Source of the DNA: Heterocephalus glaber
Lineage: Eukaryota > Chordata > Mammalia > Rodentia > Bathyergidae
Length of the DNA: 64,000 bases
Direction of reading: 5' to 3'
NCBI RefSeq assembly: GCF_000247695.1
Contig: NW_004624848.1
Location: forward strand, 1,699,317-1,763,316
Below the pieces are notes generated by a model. It was not told where the DNA came from, ran no database searches, and worked only from the letters and a program-made list of their open reading frames with translations. Below, piece after piece: positions 1 through 10,977 of this stretch. The position numbers were made by a program, and so were the translations under genes. Within the stretch, counting starts at the first letter, position 1. Each line of letters opens with the position of its first letter.

Positions 1-62
1 AAAAGCCAAATAATCGCTTCTCAGCCTTTTGGCTAAGATCAAGTGTAGATAAAAGCCAAATA
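1..62 (+). pseudogene. Truncated U2 snRNA retro-fragment with target-site duplication
   Basis: Positions 13-48 match the first 36 nt of U2 snRNA (starting ATCGCTTCTC and running through GGCTAAGATCAAGTGTAG) with one visible change, A for G in CTCGGCC. The match stops there, so the branch-point recognition region and everything 3' of it are missing. A 12-bp direct repeat (AAAAGCCAAATA) lies at 1-12 and 51-62, with only two bases between the fragment and the right copy. There is no poly(A) tail. Short, 3'-truncated, tail-less snRNA copies flanked by duplications are a known class of LINE-mobilised pseudogene, explained by self-priming of the snRNA. It cannot be a working U2 gene. The left duplication may extend beyond the window. 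Confidence 0.9.
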
Positions 63-700
63 TATTATCAAAGTGCTGTCTTAGGAGTCTACATTCTGTA
101 GCAGGATTATTCTGTATATTAGAAAAATGAGAAACAAAAGACAGAAGCACTCATGAAAGTATTAGTCACTTTCCTGACCCAACACCCACAGCTGAAAGAG
201 AGCTTATTTTGACTTACTGTTTCAGAGGGTTGAGTCCAGGGACACTTTATATCTAAACAGTAACAAAGAGAAAAGACAGTTTTAAGTTTATCAAGTTTAG
301 CAGTAACAGTGAAAAATAAATGGAAAAAATGATAATGACAGAAATGCCAAAGACCTTATTTCTTCAGGGAACTAAATAATGTGGGAGATAAGAGAGGAGA
401 AGAGGAACAGGTGGGGGTTGGCAGTAATCCACAAGGACTCTCAGCCTCCTTTCTGGTGTTGTTGGAAGCAGATCTCTGCATGGTTTATACTGTTGGATGA
501 GAAAGTAGAAGTAATGTTTTTAGAGTATGGATTCAGTAAGTTGTTAATGAGAAGAACAGGCAAGAGGAGGTGCTGGAGGGAGATAGTAGAGGCTCATGAT
601 CTTGTTTTCCTGTCACGTGGCGGGGCCCAAACGAAGAGGAGAGGAAGGAGGTAGCTTCATTGAAGACCCTGAATACACAGTGTACTGGTGTGTCCCACAG
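63..700. other. No recognised gene or repeat
   Basis: AT-rich sequence with an A-rich stretch near 260-380. Open frames between 379 and 654 have no recognisable domain or splice context and look like chance. Confidence 0.4.
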
Positions 701-977
701 CGGTATGGTATCAGATGTCTCCCAAAATTCTCAAGTCTGGTGGTCGTGTGTAGTTCAAAGGGCAAGGCACTGGGCTGTGACCCAGAAGGGTGCATCTCTC
801 TTCCCAATTGGCTCCTCTCTTCTCTGTCTCCTTCCTGGCTGCTGTGGGTCCAGCAACTTTTGCTCTGCCATCCATTCTGGGGCTAGATGACCATGCCTGA
901 AATCGTGAGCCAAAATAAACCTCTTCCTTAAGCTGTGGGCGTTAGATATTTTGTTCCAGCAATAAGAAAGCAACTAA
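701..977 (+). mobile_element. MaLR-type solo LTR (ERVL-MaLR), sense
   Basis: The 5' part (TATGGTATCAGATGTCTCCC) resembles the usual MaLR start TGGTTTGAATGTGTCCCC. The 3' part has the diagnostic block GTGAGCCAAAATAAACCTCTTCC, followed by a degenerate TTTTGTTCCAGCAATAAGAAAGCAACTAA end. It is a non-autonomous, long-dead LTR with no coding capacity. The open frames at 596-973 lie within or across it and are not genes. Confidence 0.75.
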
Positions 978-1449
978 GGCGCATAGTGTGCAGTGAGGAG
1001 GAGAAAATGAAAAGGTGCGTGGTCACTCTCCTGGTGCAGACTGAGTGGATAGGATGAGAAGCAGCGATGGGCACTGAGATGCTGTGCTAACTTTGTACCT
1101 GGGAAATAGGAAACAATGAAGATGTGAGTGTGCAGGCATATTCGGAGAGACAGTTTCTGTCTTGGGAGTTGACTTCAATTTCTTTCTGGCTGGTTCTATG
1201 ATTTTGGGCAAAGCATTTACCTTTCTAAATTCCAGAGGTTTCCAATTTTGAGAGATACTAGCAGAACCTATCTGATTGAGTATAATAAGGAATAAATAAG
1301 ACATTATGTAAGCAGTAGTACACTATATAGCAGTAGTACATTATATAAAGCAGTAGTATTGGGCACATTGGAATCCAATAAATGATGTGATTATTGTCAT
1401 TTTGGGTATTTTATTTTGATGTACTCATACAGTTCTCTCCTGGAAATAT
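978..1449. other. Unremarkable AT-rich sequence
   Basis: Nothing is recognised apart from the short tandem repeat at 1311-1357. Confidence 0.4.
1311..1357. repeat. Short tandem repeat, three units of about 18 bp
   Basis: The unit AGCAGTAGTACACTATAT occurs three times with small changes; the third is partial and ends at AGCAGTAGTA. It is a local minisatellite-like duplication. Confidence 0.7.
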
Positions 1450-1684
1450 GAGGTGAGACTGAAAAAAATATGGTAAATATTTAAATTATTTTAATTTATA
1501 ACGATAAAAGACACATTTCCGTTAATCTTCCTCCAAGTCCTCCTCCTCCTTTGAACACATTTATTCTGTGATTCTATGGTCTTGAAGCAATCCTGGAAGT
1601 CCTCTCTTGTAATGTCTTCAGTTGAATTTTCATGGCTGTCTCCATGTCCTAACCCATTCAAAATGTTTGCCTTCCATGGTCATT
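1450..1684 (-). mobile_element. Truncated mariner-derived relic (foldback family, copy 1)
   Basis: It begins with a mariner-like terminal repeat (AGGTGAGACTGAAAAAAATA at 1451). The end of a mariner transposase gene then follows in reverse orientation. The reverse strand still shows remnants of the C-terminal region that is clearer in the copies at 11.8, 12.8 and 38.4 kb, including the segment before CATGGTCATTTT. The copy breaks off at about 1684, where an L1 tail begins, so the opposite arm is missing. The frame is degenerate and no transposase can be made. Confidence 0.7.
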
Positions 1685-1795
1685 TTTTTTATTCATTACG
1701 TTTATTGCTACATATTAGGTATATAGCGTGATGACATTCATCATTGGGAATCTGTACCTTTGTTCACCTTTGTGGTATCCAGATAACTGTGTCCT
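1684..1795 (-). mobile_element. L1 3'-end fragment, antisense
   Basis: A T-rich start is followed by TTTATTGCTACATATTAGGTATATAGCGTGATGACATTCATCATTGGGAATCTGTACCTT read with gaps. This matches the L1 tail at 43.5 and 63.6 kb. Only about 110 bp remain. It interrupts the mariner relic. Confidence 0.75.
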
Positions 1796-1988
1796 CTTGC
1801 TCTCATGGCTTTTCTGAGAAAGTTAATTAACCCAGAAGACATTTACATTTTAATAATGGACCTTCAAATCTGGGGAAGGTGGTAGGGGAGAAGATAGCAT
1901 GGCTTTTCTGCCCCTCAGTTGACCTCACATAAATGAACATTTATTGTGTCTTCCTTTGTGCGTGCCAATTCCTCTGTGCTCTACACAC

Positions 1989-2357
1989 TAGAGTTTGGAT
2001 CTGAAATGTTCCCCACATGTCCGTATATTGAACACCTTGCCCTCAGTTTGTGGCATTGATGGAAGGTTGTGGAACACTTAAGAGGTGGGCATAGTGCATC
2101 ATTGGGGTACACACCTTGTCGTGACACCAGAACCCTGGCTCTGACCCCCTTTTCTCTTTGCTTTCTGTCTTCGATGAGGGGAGCAGGCCTCCTCCTCCAT
2201 CACGCACTCCTGCCTTGTACTGTGGCGCCACAGGCAAAAAGCAACAGAGTAAGGCAACCATGGACTACAGCCTCAGAAACTGAGCCAAAATAGACTTTTC
2301 ACCCTGTGAATTTTATTGTTTCAGTTATTTTGTCATGGTCAGAGACAGCAGACTAAC
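1989..2357 (+). mobile_element. MaLR-type solo LTR, sense
   Basis: It starts GTTTGGATCTGAAATGTTCCCC. The middle has the typical CTCTTTGCTTTCTGTC and AAAAGCAACAGAGTAAGGCAACCATGGACT segments. The end has GAGCCAAAATAGACTTTTC and TTATTTTGTCATGGTCAGAGACAGCAGACTAAC. This is a rodent MaLR (MT/MTE-like) pattern. Frames at 2043-2293 are shadows of the LTR. Confidence 0.8.
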
Positions 2358-2769
2358 CACATTTATAATACTGTTTATAAAATCTTTTCTAAGTAGCCTC
2401 ACCTAGTTAGACACATTTAATAATAAATTTAACTTGAAATCACTTCTAGATCCTATACAGTCACCTAGGTAGTGTAATTTCATTGCAGTATGGGGGTAGA
2501 TTGCAATGTTGGGGTACAGAGCAGAGCATGTCTTATCGTCCCTGGCTTGCATTTTTGGAGGTACATGCTCTCAGTACCCTACACCTGTGGGACTCTCCTG
2601 TGTTGTGCTGGGAGAATTCTCTGAAGATTATCCCTTTTCAAGTGGAAAGATTAAATCAGAAAATGATTGCTTAATCTGGTTGGTGCTTTCTTGGTTCTGA
2701 AATGTTATTAAATCAGCCTCAAAGGTTATTTATGAAGAAATATTTTCTAGAATTGGTGAATATGTTTTG

Positions 2770-2873
2770 AACTTCAGCCTTCTTTTTTTTTTTTCTGGTA
2801 CCGGGGATCGAACTTAGGACCTTGCACTTTTGAGGCAGGTGCAGTGCCACAGCCCCAAACTTCAGCCTTCTTT
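2770..2873 (-). mobile_element. ID SINE, antisense, with 16-bp duplication
   Basis: A tRNA-derived ID unit lies at about 2786-2857 on the minus strand: a T-run (A tail), then GGTACCGGGGATCGAACTTAGG (B-box side) and a degenerate A-box end. The host duplication AACTTCAGCCTTCTTT is at 2770-2785 and 2858-2873, identical in both, so the insertion is fairly young. Confidence 0.9.
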
Positions 2874-3615
2874 CTGGTATTAATTCACTGATACAAATAT
2901 AATTTTTAATTTATAATCTTGTATATATTTGTGTTAGGATGGTAATCACTGGTGCAAAGCTATTTTATATTTTCAGACTACATAATGTTTTTCTAACCTA
3001 TAAAATAAAGATTTGGACAGTACTTTAAGAGAAAAGTGGGCTCTCTTATGTCCAAATAACTTACAGGATATTAGCTATTTATTAATTTGTATTATTTATT
3101 GCAGGGAATCTGAGAATTATTTCCAAATCTCAGTAGAAATATAAAGACCGACTGAATATCAACTCTGATACTGCATATCTTTATGGTTCATTTCTTTTGC
3201 AGGAGTTGGAATCAAGGACTAGAAAATTCTATAGATTATGATGGTGCATAAAACAAATTAATTTACCTCCCTGCCTCTTAGGACAGTGTTTTGCAATTAA
3301 GGCAAGTGAAAACAGAGAGGCTTTGGCACAACTGAGCATGGAGTAAGGACAACTGTTTGATGGATGGGCCCACACCTGCTCAATGCACGGCAGTAGGCCT
3401 GTCAGTCGTTGAGTCTCTGAGGATCTGCAAAACAGCAGTGTGTGCTAAAACATGCTGCCCACCATATTCCTCAGTGATAAAAGAGCAATGCCAGCAAAAG
3501 GCCAGAGGGCGTTTCACATAGGATAACTTCATGACCCGCTTCAGTGCTGGTGCACAGGAATCCACATGCACTGTTCTTACTGATTTCTTCAGTTAGTATC
3601 TCCCATCCTTTCGTG
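2874..3615. other. AT-rich sequence, nothing recognised
   Basis: No repeat or coding signal is convincing. A 63-codon reverse frame at 3380-3571 has no features that set it apart from chance. Confidence 0.35.
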
Positions 3616-3810
3616 TTTCTTCTTTTTGGCATTAGGGGATTGAAATCAGGACCTTCACACTGAGTTACACTTCAAAACTTATTTTAACTTTTTATTTTGA
3701 GACAATGTCTCACTAAGTTGCTTAGTTGTCCACATTGGGCTCAAACTTGTGGTTTCCCTGCCTCAGCCTCCCAGAGAGCTGGAATTACAGATGTGCACCA
3801 CCATGCCTAC
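3616..3810 (-). mobile_element. B1-dID composite SINE, antisense
   Basis: Read on the plus strand, an antisense ID-like part comes first (TTTGGCATTAGGGGATTGAA). The antisense 7SL-derived B1 part follows (TTTTGAGACAATGTCTCACTAAGTTGC and CTGCCTCAGCCTCCCAGAGAGCTGG, to CACCACCATGCC). The ID part sits at the SINE's 3' end, which is the B1-dID arrangement. Confidence 0.8.
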
Positions 3811-4799
3811 CTTCTTGCTTAATAAAGTCAAAGCTTTAAAGACTTTTAATAGCATAGTTTTCTTCCTAAAAGTCTGCATAGCTTATTTTTTTATAATGAC
3901 ATGTTAACTAAAAATTGAAATATAAATACTGTGTATAAAATATAAATAATGCATTTTAAAATGCGGTCTGTGAAGTCTAAATTAGGATCTCTCTGATCAG
4001 TCATTTTTTAAACTCAATCAATGACTCCAATCAATGACTCTATAATTGAAATAAATATACCTGATTTTCTCTTTACTCTTTTTTATGGTAAATGTTTTTG
4101 ACAGTGACAGTACCTTATTCCAGCAAGGGTAAGGTTACCAGGAAATTTCTTCACTGTCTAGATGCTTTGGATTAGAATGCTACTTTTAGGTGTAGTTCCC
4201 TGTGGTGTAGACGTGGTGGTAGCAATCAGCATGCAGAAAGCTCACTAGGGCGCGTCGGTTCAACACTGACAGAAGTCAGGAAGCACAAACAGGTGAAGGA
4301 GATGCTGAGCCACCAGACAGCCTGCATGTGAGAGACCTTGATAAGCCAGACGCTGTCCTACACCGAGAGTGAGATGTTCCCCGGAAGTAGGCATGGTCCA
4401 CTTCCGCAGAGGGCCGTTTCCAGAGAGAGCTGACAGCTGAGGTCTGGATCCTAGATTCACTCCCAGAAGCTAGAAGAATGCGTCCTTCATGCGAAGGGGA
4501 CAGGGAACTTCATAAAGTATCGTGGTGTCCAGTACAAAATTTTAATCCCACCCAAAAATCTATGGGGCCTAAATGATCTTGGATTCTGTAATCACTGTAA
4601 GAAAATGAATTTAGTATAGGGTTGTGTAAGAAAAGTAAAAATTGCTGAAAAAGTGAAAATCATTTAAATTATCATATTTATTGTGATTATTATAGATTCC
4701 CTCACTCGAGTTCTGGAATCTTAGTTGCACTCTCTACCCACCTACTTCTGGCCTTAAAAAAAGATTTTGGAATCAAACTTATAGAAATATATCACGGTC

Positions 4800-4925
4800 T
4801 TTGGTGTTGATCGAATGTGTTTGAGCTTAGTTTTTTACAGCGTGTTAGCTCTCCATCTTGGGCAATAACATCTTTGCTCCTCTGTTTCCTCATTTTCAGG
4901 AATGAGAACAATCATGAGTGGGACT
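4800..4925 (+). mobile_element. Probable MIR SINE remnant
   Basis: CATCTTGGGCAATAACATC, then CTCCTCTGTTTCCTCATTTTCAGGAATGAGAACAAT, follows the MIR central-core order. It is highly diverged. Confidence 0.45.
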
Positions 4926-4939
4926 AGGTGAGATGGAGG

Positions 4940-5021
4940 GGTTTTTTATGGCAGTGCTCGGGAATGGAGCACAGGGCCTTGTGTGCACCAAGTAGTCTAC
5001 CACTGAGCTACTACAGCAGCC
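4940..5021 (-). mobile_element. ID SINE, antisense, diverged
   Basis: The order is T-run, GGCAGTGCTCGGGAATGGAGC, GGGCCTTGTGTGCACC, then CCACTGAGCTACTACAGCAGCCC. This is the reverse complement of an ID with degraded box sequences. It is older than the IDs that keep intact duplications. Confidence 0.7.
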
Positions 5022-8000
5022 CATAAGAGCATTTTTAAGAGGATCCACCCAGATGCCTTTCATTTTGAGGTTTGTTTCTCTTCTTCAGCTCATGAATTTA
5101 AATGAATTAATAATGGTTAATATGAACAGTAGCAACTTTTCATTCTTTTGTGAACTAAGACATCATTCTATTCTTTCTGGTAATAAAATTTTTCTTCAGT
5201 AAGCATAAGTGTATCTCAGGAAAAGCTGGAATTCACAGGTGGGGAGTCCAACTAATGCAGCCAAACAGACTGTTGAATTCTAGCACACTGAAGGAGGAAT
5301 TTTCTCCCGGTTGGTTATACAACATTTGTATCAAAAGAATATGGCTGGCTATTTTGTCAGTCTTTTTTTTTCAAATGGGCACTATCGTGTAACTTATCAC
5401 AGTTAGTGATATGTGAATTCTCAAAGTCTTCTCAAAATTAAAATTTATTTCCAAATTATTTCCCCAAACAAAAAGTTGTTTCAAAAGGAAGATTGTTGAC
5501 ATTCTATTTTTAATTGCTCTCACACTCCATTAGAAGGGGTGGTACAGCTGGAAATAAGGTTGCCTCCAGGCAGAATGGTGGCAAGGGCTTTATCTTTAGC
5601 TGTGGGAGACCCCTGTCTCCTCCTTTTTTAGCTCTGACATTTAATTACCTCTTGTTATTCGATGGCTGCGCAATGTGACCTTTCTATCCCTTATCTTCTA
5701 AAATGTACTTTTCTTCTGAGCTTTAATATTTCAAATTCTTTCTTTTTGTCTCCATGTGGCTTTGAGCCTGAATCTAACCAGACCATCGAATGGAAATGTG
5801 AAGAGTCCACAGCCAGTTTAATAGTTTAATCTTCCAGTGTGGGGTATGTATATACTTATGCAGCAACCCTTTAAGGGAATTTGTGTGGAAAAAAAAACAT
5901 TAGACTGGGATATAGGGGCTGGATCCAGAAATGTCTTGCATGAAATGCCAAGAAGGTCTGGGGTTTTTTTCTGTGTGTGATTAAGAAAACTAAAGAATGT
6001 TAAATAGGAAAATAGTTAAATTTATATCCAGGGTAATTAAAGTTATGATCAAAATAGTCTTATTTTGTTCAATATTCTGTTCAATATCTTTGATCATTAG
6101 GTACAAAGATTTTCTTATTTAATTATTACTGTTACTGGACCCTACTTTATAATGAGCCTGAAATGGTCAGATTGAGATTTCCTCACTCCTGGGGCATACT
6201 TTGAAGTTTGATATAAATGCTTCATTTAAATACATATTGAAGATGAACTGGATAACCTTTGGGAGTTTGCTCAAGACACAAGTAAATTACATTCAGCTGA
6301 AGTTGACTATCGCAATAAAAAATTCGGTTTCCTGCCATGCAACTCAGTTTCTCTCTATTTTTTACTATACTTTCAATACAGTGCCATTCTTTTCCTTATA
6401 AATGCATCATGCACAGACCTCTCTTCATATGGTGAAGCCAGCTCACTTCTCTATCTTCCAGCTTCACCGCTTTGCAGCTTCTCTGACTGTTCCACTTCTA
6501 AACAGCTCTACAGCCTGTGACTGTCCACCTCAAAATGAATCTCCAGTAGTTGAATTTTCCATATCCATTGTTATTGGAAAGGTTCAGGCCCCCATCGTTT
6601 AAATTCTGAACTGCTGAAATAGTCGCTAGCCTCTGACTCTAATTTCTCATCTCTCAGACATACTTATCGCACTGCTGTCGTAATTATCTTCCTAAAATAC
6701 AGCTCTGGTCCTGCCGCTGCCTGCAGAGCCGTCTGCTGTCCCAGAGGATCAAGTCCAAACTCGTTAGTGTTCAAAGCCAGGGCCAATCTGCCTGCATTCC
6801 TCCTTCAGTGAGATCTCAGAAAGGGAACTCTGAGCCACTCATTGCTGAAGAGTACAATGAAAAAAAATACAATGGACAAAGAAAGGTTAAAGTTAACCTG
6901 AGCTAACCTGTTTCTTGATTCTTGGGCAGCGGGGAGGGCGGTTTATTTGAATGTTGGTACTAAGCGAAGCTGCCCTGAGTTTTGAGTTCAGGGAGCTGCC
7001 ACTTGTCAAACACCTGAAAAATTCAGAGGAGCGGGTAGAAAGGCAGCTGCTTGAAATGTCCGATGGCACAGCTCCGATGGGCATGCAGCTTTACTGGATA
7101 CTTACATGAATTAGGAAAGCAAGACTGATGACTGCATAGTCACCAGGAACCCAGAAAACAATGACTCTTTCTCAAGCCATCTCTCTAATTCGCCATCTAC
7201 CTAAAACTGCATGTTTTTACAAGTTGAAAGTAACTGAATTAGCTGTTTCGCTGCGATCCAGAATGAGGCCTGGCGTGGCATCCCACTGTCCCCCTCCTCC
7301 AGGGCTGCCTCTTCCTCTCCCTCAGAGGCTGTCAGACCTCACCTGCATCCAGCTTGTTTCCTTTGCTTACTCTCCCTCTGGGCTCTACTCCAGCTACCTT
7401 CCTCATCAGGATCTTTGCACTTTTTCCACTCCAGTTAAAAATGTTGACTTGTTTTAATATTCAGTTAACCCAGGGTCTGTGTCCCTCTTGTTCGATGGGA
7501 GCAGCCATGGGTAACATTGAGGTGGGAGAGGGCAGACATTTCCATCTCCATACAGACTTCGGTGCCTACATGTCTCAGACCGTATTACACCCCTCACATG
7601 CATTTTAAAAACACGTTTACTAGCAAGCGGTCCTAAAGCAGTATACATAGCCTCTGTGTGATTTCAGTGCTCCAGTGACTACCACCTTCAAAGTTTGCTC
7701 CAAATAAGTGCTCCAGTGGCAGCTTTTTTTCTCATGAAGAGTAGCACTGGACCTTCAGAAATTCATCAAAGCACAGGTGTGTGAAGAAGCAAGCCCTGGG
7801 CACCTGAAGATTCTCATATTCAGCTCACTCAGTGGGGGAGAGACTCTGTGAATATACTTGTTCATCTGCATAACTTCCACTCTGAGATCACGTTCCTACA
7901 TACACACACTGATAAACTACTAATTTCACCAATACAAACCTTTTTCTGACATTCACTACCTTACTTAGCAAAGTGTGTAATATCCATTGAGATGTGGACA

Positions 8001-8239
8001 ACATGGCACTACTGGTTCCCATCCCTGAATCCTGCCCTTTGGAACACAGTGCTGCTAAGCTCCTGGAGTGCATGTTCTTGCTCGGAGGAGCCCATGGCCC
8101 CATAGATCCATCAATCTGTATGGTGTGATTTAAAGTAAAACCATAGAAAGTATGTGGGCCAAAGCAGGTGTAGGAAAAGGATACCCTGCGTTGACCCTCC
8201 AGAGGCTGGAAATGTGGGAAGACAATCCCTTGGGTTCTC
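5022..8239. other. Long stretch without recognised genes or repeats
   Basis: Mostly AT-rich. Segment 5560-5850 is more mixed in composition (TTTAATTACCTCTTGTTATT, GGCTGCGCAATGTGACC) and could be conserved non-coding DNA, which cannot be tested here. Segment 6650-7500 is moderately GC-rich; its open frames (6893-7084, 7161-7457, 7354-7608) lack domains and splice context. Confidence 0.35.
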
Positions 8240-8420
8240 AACCACCAAAACTCTTTGAAATCAGACAGACCTGGATTCCCTCTTTGCTCTTCCATCTAGT
8301 TCTTCAATGACCTTAGTAAACCAGGTCTACCTTAGATGACCTCTCTTTTCTCATCTGTCAACTAGCCTGAAGATTCAGATAGGTAGACATTCTATAGTAA
8401 CAACACCAAGTGGTAAGCAT
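8240..8420 (+). mobile_element. MIR SINE, sense
   Basis: GAAATCAGACAGACCTGGATTCC is the MIR B-box area. It is followed by the core-like CAATGACCTTAGTAAACC and TTTTCTCATCTGTCAACTAGC. The order agrees with MIR. The 135-codon reverse frame at 7888-8295 overlaps it and is not taken as a gene. Confidence 0.7.
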
Positions 8421-9014
8421 GCTTCAGGTGACTCAAGGTAGCTAACAAAAGACTAGTGGTAAATTCTCAAGAATTTTATGAGATGGTTGTTAAAACAGCC
8501 ACTGAAAAATGTTAAATTACATAAACTTGCAATTAAATGCATTGTATAAAAGAGGCAAGTAATACTCAAAATTCATCACTACTTAAGTACTTTACCACAT
8601 CTTACTATTTTCTATATTACTATGTCTTTAATATAACATTGGACAATTTCACATCTTTTCTCATCTCTACTTTGACCAACATCAGGAAGCTTGGTAACTC
8701 AAAATCAGACATGGCACTGTATATGCCATGATCAATGAGTACTAAAACTTGGAACTTTATTTATCATCCTGTTGACTGGATCTAAAAACAGCAATGAGGA
8801 AAATGTCATCAGTGTGGCTTAAAATTCAAAGTATGTCATGTTTGTACTTTTTACTCAATGAATAGGTACAAAATATCCACTGTTCAAAATCACTGTGCAT
8901 TGACAAACAATTGAAGGTTCAACATACAACATGGATGTTACTGACATCCTAATTGAAAATGAGGGTATAAGCCAACACTTGTATTGCAATACAGACTGTC
9001 TACAGTCATAACAA

Positions 9015-9121
9015 TTCAGCAAAATTTAGGCTCAGAGATTAGCTCAGTGGTAAGGTATATGCATGAGAAGACCTGGGTCCAACCCCCAGGACATAAAAAA
9101 AAGAAAAAGAGTTCAGCAAAA
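9015..9121 (+). mobile_element. ID SINE, sense, with duplication
   Basis: The unit spans about 9027-9111: GGCTCAGAGATTAGCTCAGTGG (A box), CTGGGTCCAACCCCCAGG (B box), then an A-rich tail. TTCAGCAAAA is repeated at 9015-9024 and 9112-9121. Confidence 0.85.
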
Positions 9122-10040
9122 ATCAGTGAAAGCATTCTGCAAGAATTTGTCATCAAACTATAATACAAAATGTGTTCTTTAATTACTTTTCAATTATACA
9201 AGCTATATATTTTCATTATTAAACTTTAAAAGAAATTGTGTACACATGTGTACTTTAAAAAAATTAATTTTATTGGTACATATATACTTTTTTTTAGAGT
9301 GCTGTTGTAAAAAATTTACCAGCACACTTTTGCATAGGCTCTGCTCTCAAGTCCTTGCCCAAAAGCCACATCTTTGTGAGGTCTATTTGGCTCTTGCTGA
9401 ATGCACTCTGTCTTTCCCACAGCAAATTGGAGCCTAAAGTGTTTTTCTACATTAAGTGGGAATTAGTTGTGTATATATCTACTCCTTTGCCTGTACTATA
9501 AACTACTAGACAAGAAAAAATCTGATGTATTTTTATTTTAACATGATCCATGGATCTATCTTCAAGACTGTCAAGAAATGTTTGTCAAAAATTAAATATT
9601 TTACTAGGCTTAATTTATATAACTGTACAAGGTGTTTCTCTACCTCTCTCTCCCCTCCCCCCATTTTTTTCCAATTGAATCTAGGAAATCTTTCCATTAC
9701 TCATTAGTAGATTACTTGACAACAAGAGTGGATTTGAAGGCAAGGAATTAAATTAATATTTTTCACCAGATTTTGATAATGTATAATATCAGTACCACAT
9801 CAGCAAATCTTTTAGACTTTATTTACTTAACTTGAGAAAAACCAAACAACTTTCTTCTCTTTTGCAAAGATAATCTAAGTACAGAAGATGAATTCGTGCC
9901 AGGATAAAGTTATTGTGTGCTGAGCTAGCTTTTTTTTGTATGTTCCTGGCATATTTTTTGATCTGAGATTCTTCACACAGACTCTTCCTAGTTAAAAATG
10001 TTATCATTAGCACTTTCATGCACTTACTGTATTTGAGTAA
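9122..10040. other. AT-rich sequence, nothing recognised
   Basis: It holds homopolymeric A/T runs and a C/T-rich patch at 9640-9670. No coding or repeat signal is convincing. Confidence 0.35.
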
Positions 10041-10044
10041 ATCC

Positions 10045-10190
10045 ATATCACATCTCTATGAGATAGGGAATATATTGTTATTGTTTTAAAATAAGAAAAC
10101 AATACCAGAGCACTTACAGTACTCCTTTAAGATCTTACAACTAGGAAGTGACAGAGCTGGAATTTGAGCCTAAGCAATCTAGCTTGAGAA
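10045..10190 (-). mobile_element. MIR SINE, antisense
   Basis: AAGATCTTACAACTAGGAAGTGACAGAGCTGGAATTTGAGCC (read in two parts) is the reverse complement of the MIR core and B-box region, a very characteristic block. Confidence 0.85.
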
Positions 10191-10369
10191 TTAAATTTGC
10201 CAAAGCAGTTTTAATTTCCAAGAAACAGTCTTTTGAGAGAGAAACTTTTTTCTGTTCTAAAAGATAAAATGCCTGAAGATATTAGATCATATAGTCCAAC
10301 CATAAACCATACAGGTGCAAAGAATTTGGGTTCTTTGGAGAAACAGAAGCAGTACAATGTACACGTAAT

Positions 10370-10645
10370 TACAAGATGGGATCGAGGGGACTGGCTCATG
10401 CAGAGGCAGCGAAGATCCACAGTGACTGTCTGCAGGCTGCAGAGCCAGGAGAAGTGCAAGCTATTCATCCTGAAGCTGGAAGCTGGTGAACATACAGAGC
10501 CAAGGATGTAGCTGAGGCTGAAAGCCTGAAAGCCCCAGGAAGGCCCACTGGGGCAAGTCTGTGTTCAAGACCTGAAGAGTCTGAAGGCAGTTGTCTACCA
10601 GCAACAGCAGCATCAAAAACCACACCAGACCAAGAAGGATCAATG
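10370..10645 (+). mobile_element. Possible ERVL/MLT2-like LTR fragment
   Basis: GGATGTAGCTGAGGCTGAAAGCCTGAAAGCC and GGGGCAAGTCTGTGTTCAAGACC resemble the internal repeats of MLT2-type LTRs. It is less AT-rich than its surroundings. Frames at 10211-10733 are read as shadows of it. The assignment is tentative. Confidence 0.4.
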
Positions 10646-10654
10646 AACACAGTT

Positions 10655-10790
10655 GTGTTTGTGGCAAACCTTTATCCCAACATCCTGGAAGGCAGAGGCC
10701 ATGAGGATCACCAATTGGAGCATAGCCTGGCATGAGGCTGTGGATCAGTGTGAAGGGCCTGGGTTCAATTCCCAGTACCAGGATGAATGA
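10655..10790 (+). mobile_element. B1-dID composite SINE, sense, diverged
   Basis: The B1-like half has TTTATCCCAACATCCTGGAAGGCAGAGGCCATGAGGATCACC. The ID-like end has GGATCAGTGTGAAGGGCCTGGGTTCAATTCCCAGTACC. The GAAA tract may have grown from its A-rich tail. Confidence 0.6.
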
Positions 10791-10916
10791 AATGAGAAAG
10801 AGAAAGACAAAGAACTAATGACAGGAAAGAGAGATAGGAAAGGAAGGAAGGAAGGGAAAGAAAGAAAGGGGAGGTAGAAGCAAGTAAGCAAGAGAGAAAG
10901 AAAGAAAGAGAGAGAG

Positions 10917-10975
<59 letters not shown>

Positions 10976-10977
10976 AA
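10791..10977 (+). repeat. Long purine tract: GGAA/GAAAG grading into pure (GAAA)n
   Basis: About 185 bp is almost all purine on the plus strand, ending in a near-perfect run of AAAG units from about 10917 to 10976. It directly follows the B1-dID. The 116-codon reverse frame here (poly-Phe/Leu/Ser) is an artefact of the repeat. Confidence 0.95.

Noticed and set aside
7888..8295. 135-codon reverse frame
   Set aside because: It overlaps a MIR, and no domain, splice site or codon pattern supports it.
9027..9111. tRNA gene
   Set aside because: A and B boxes are tRNA-like, but the A tail and target duplication show an ID SINE, as with the other ID copies.
10836..10976. CRISPR-like or other prokaryotic repeat array
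   Set aside because: Simple tandem tetranucleotides without spacers, in a clearly mammalian context.
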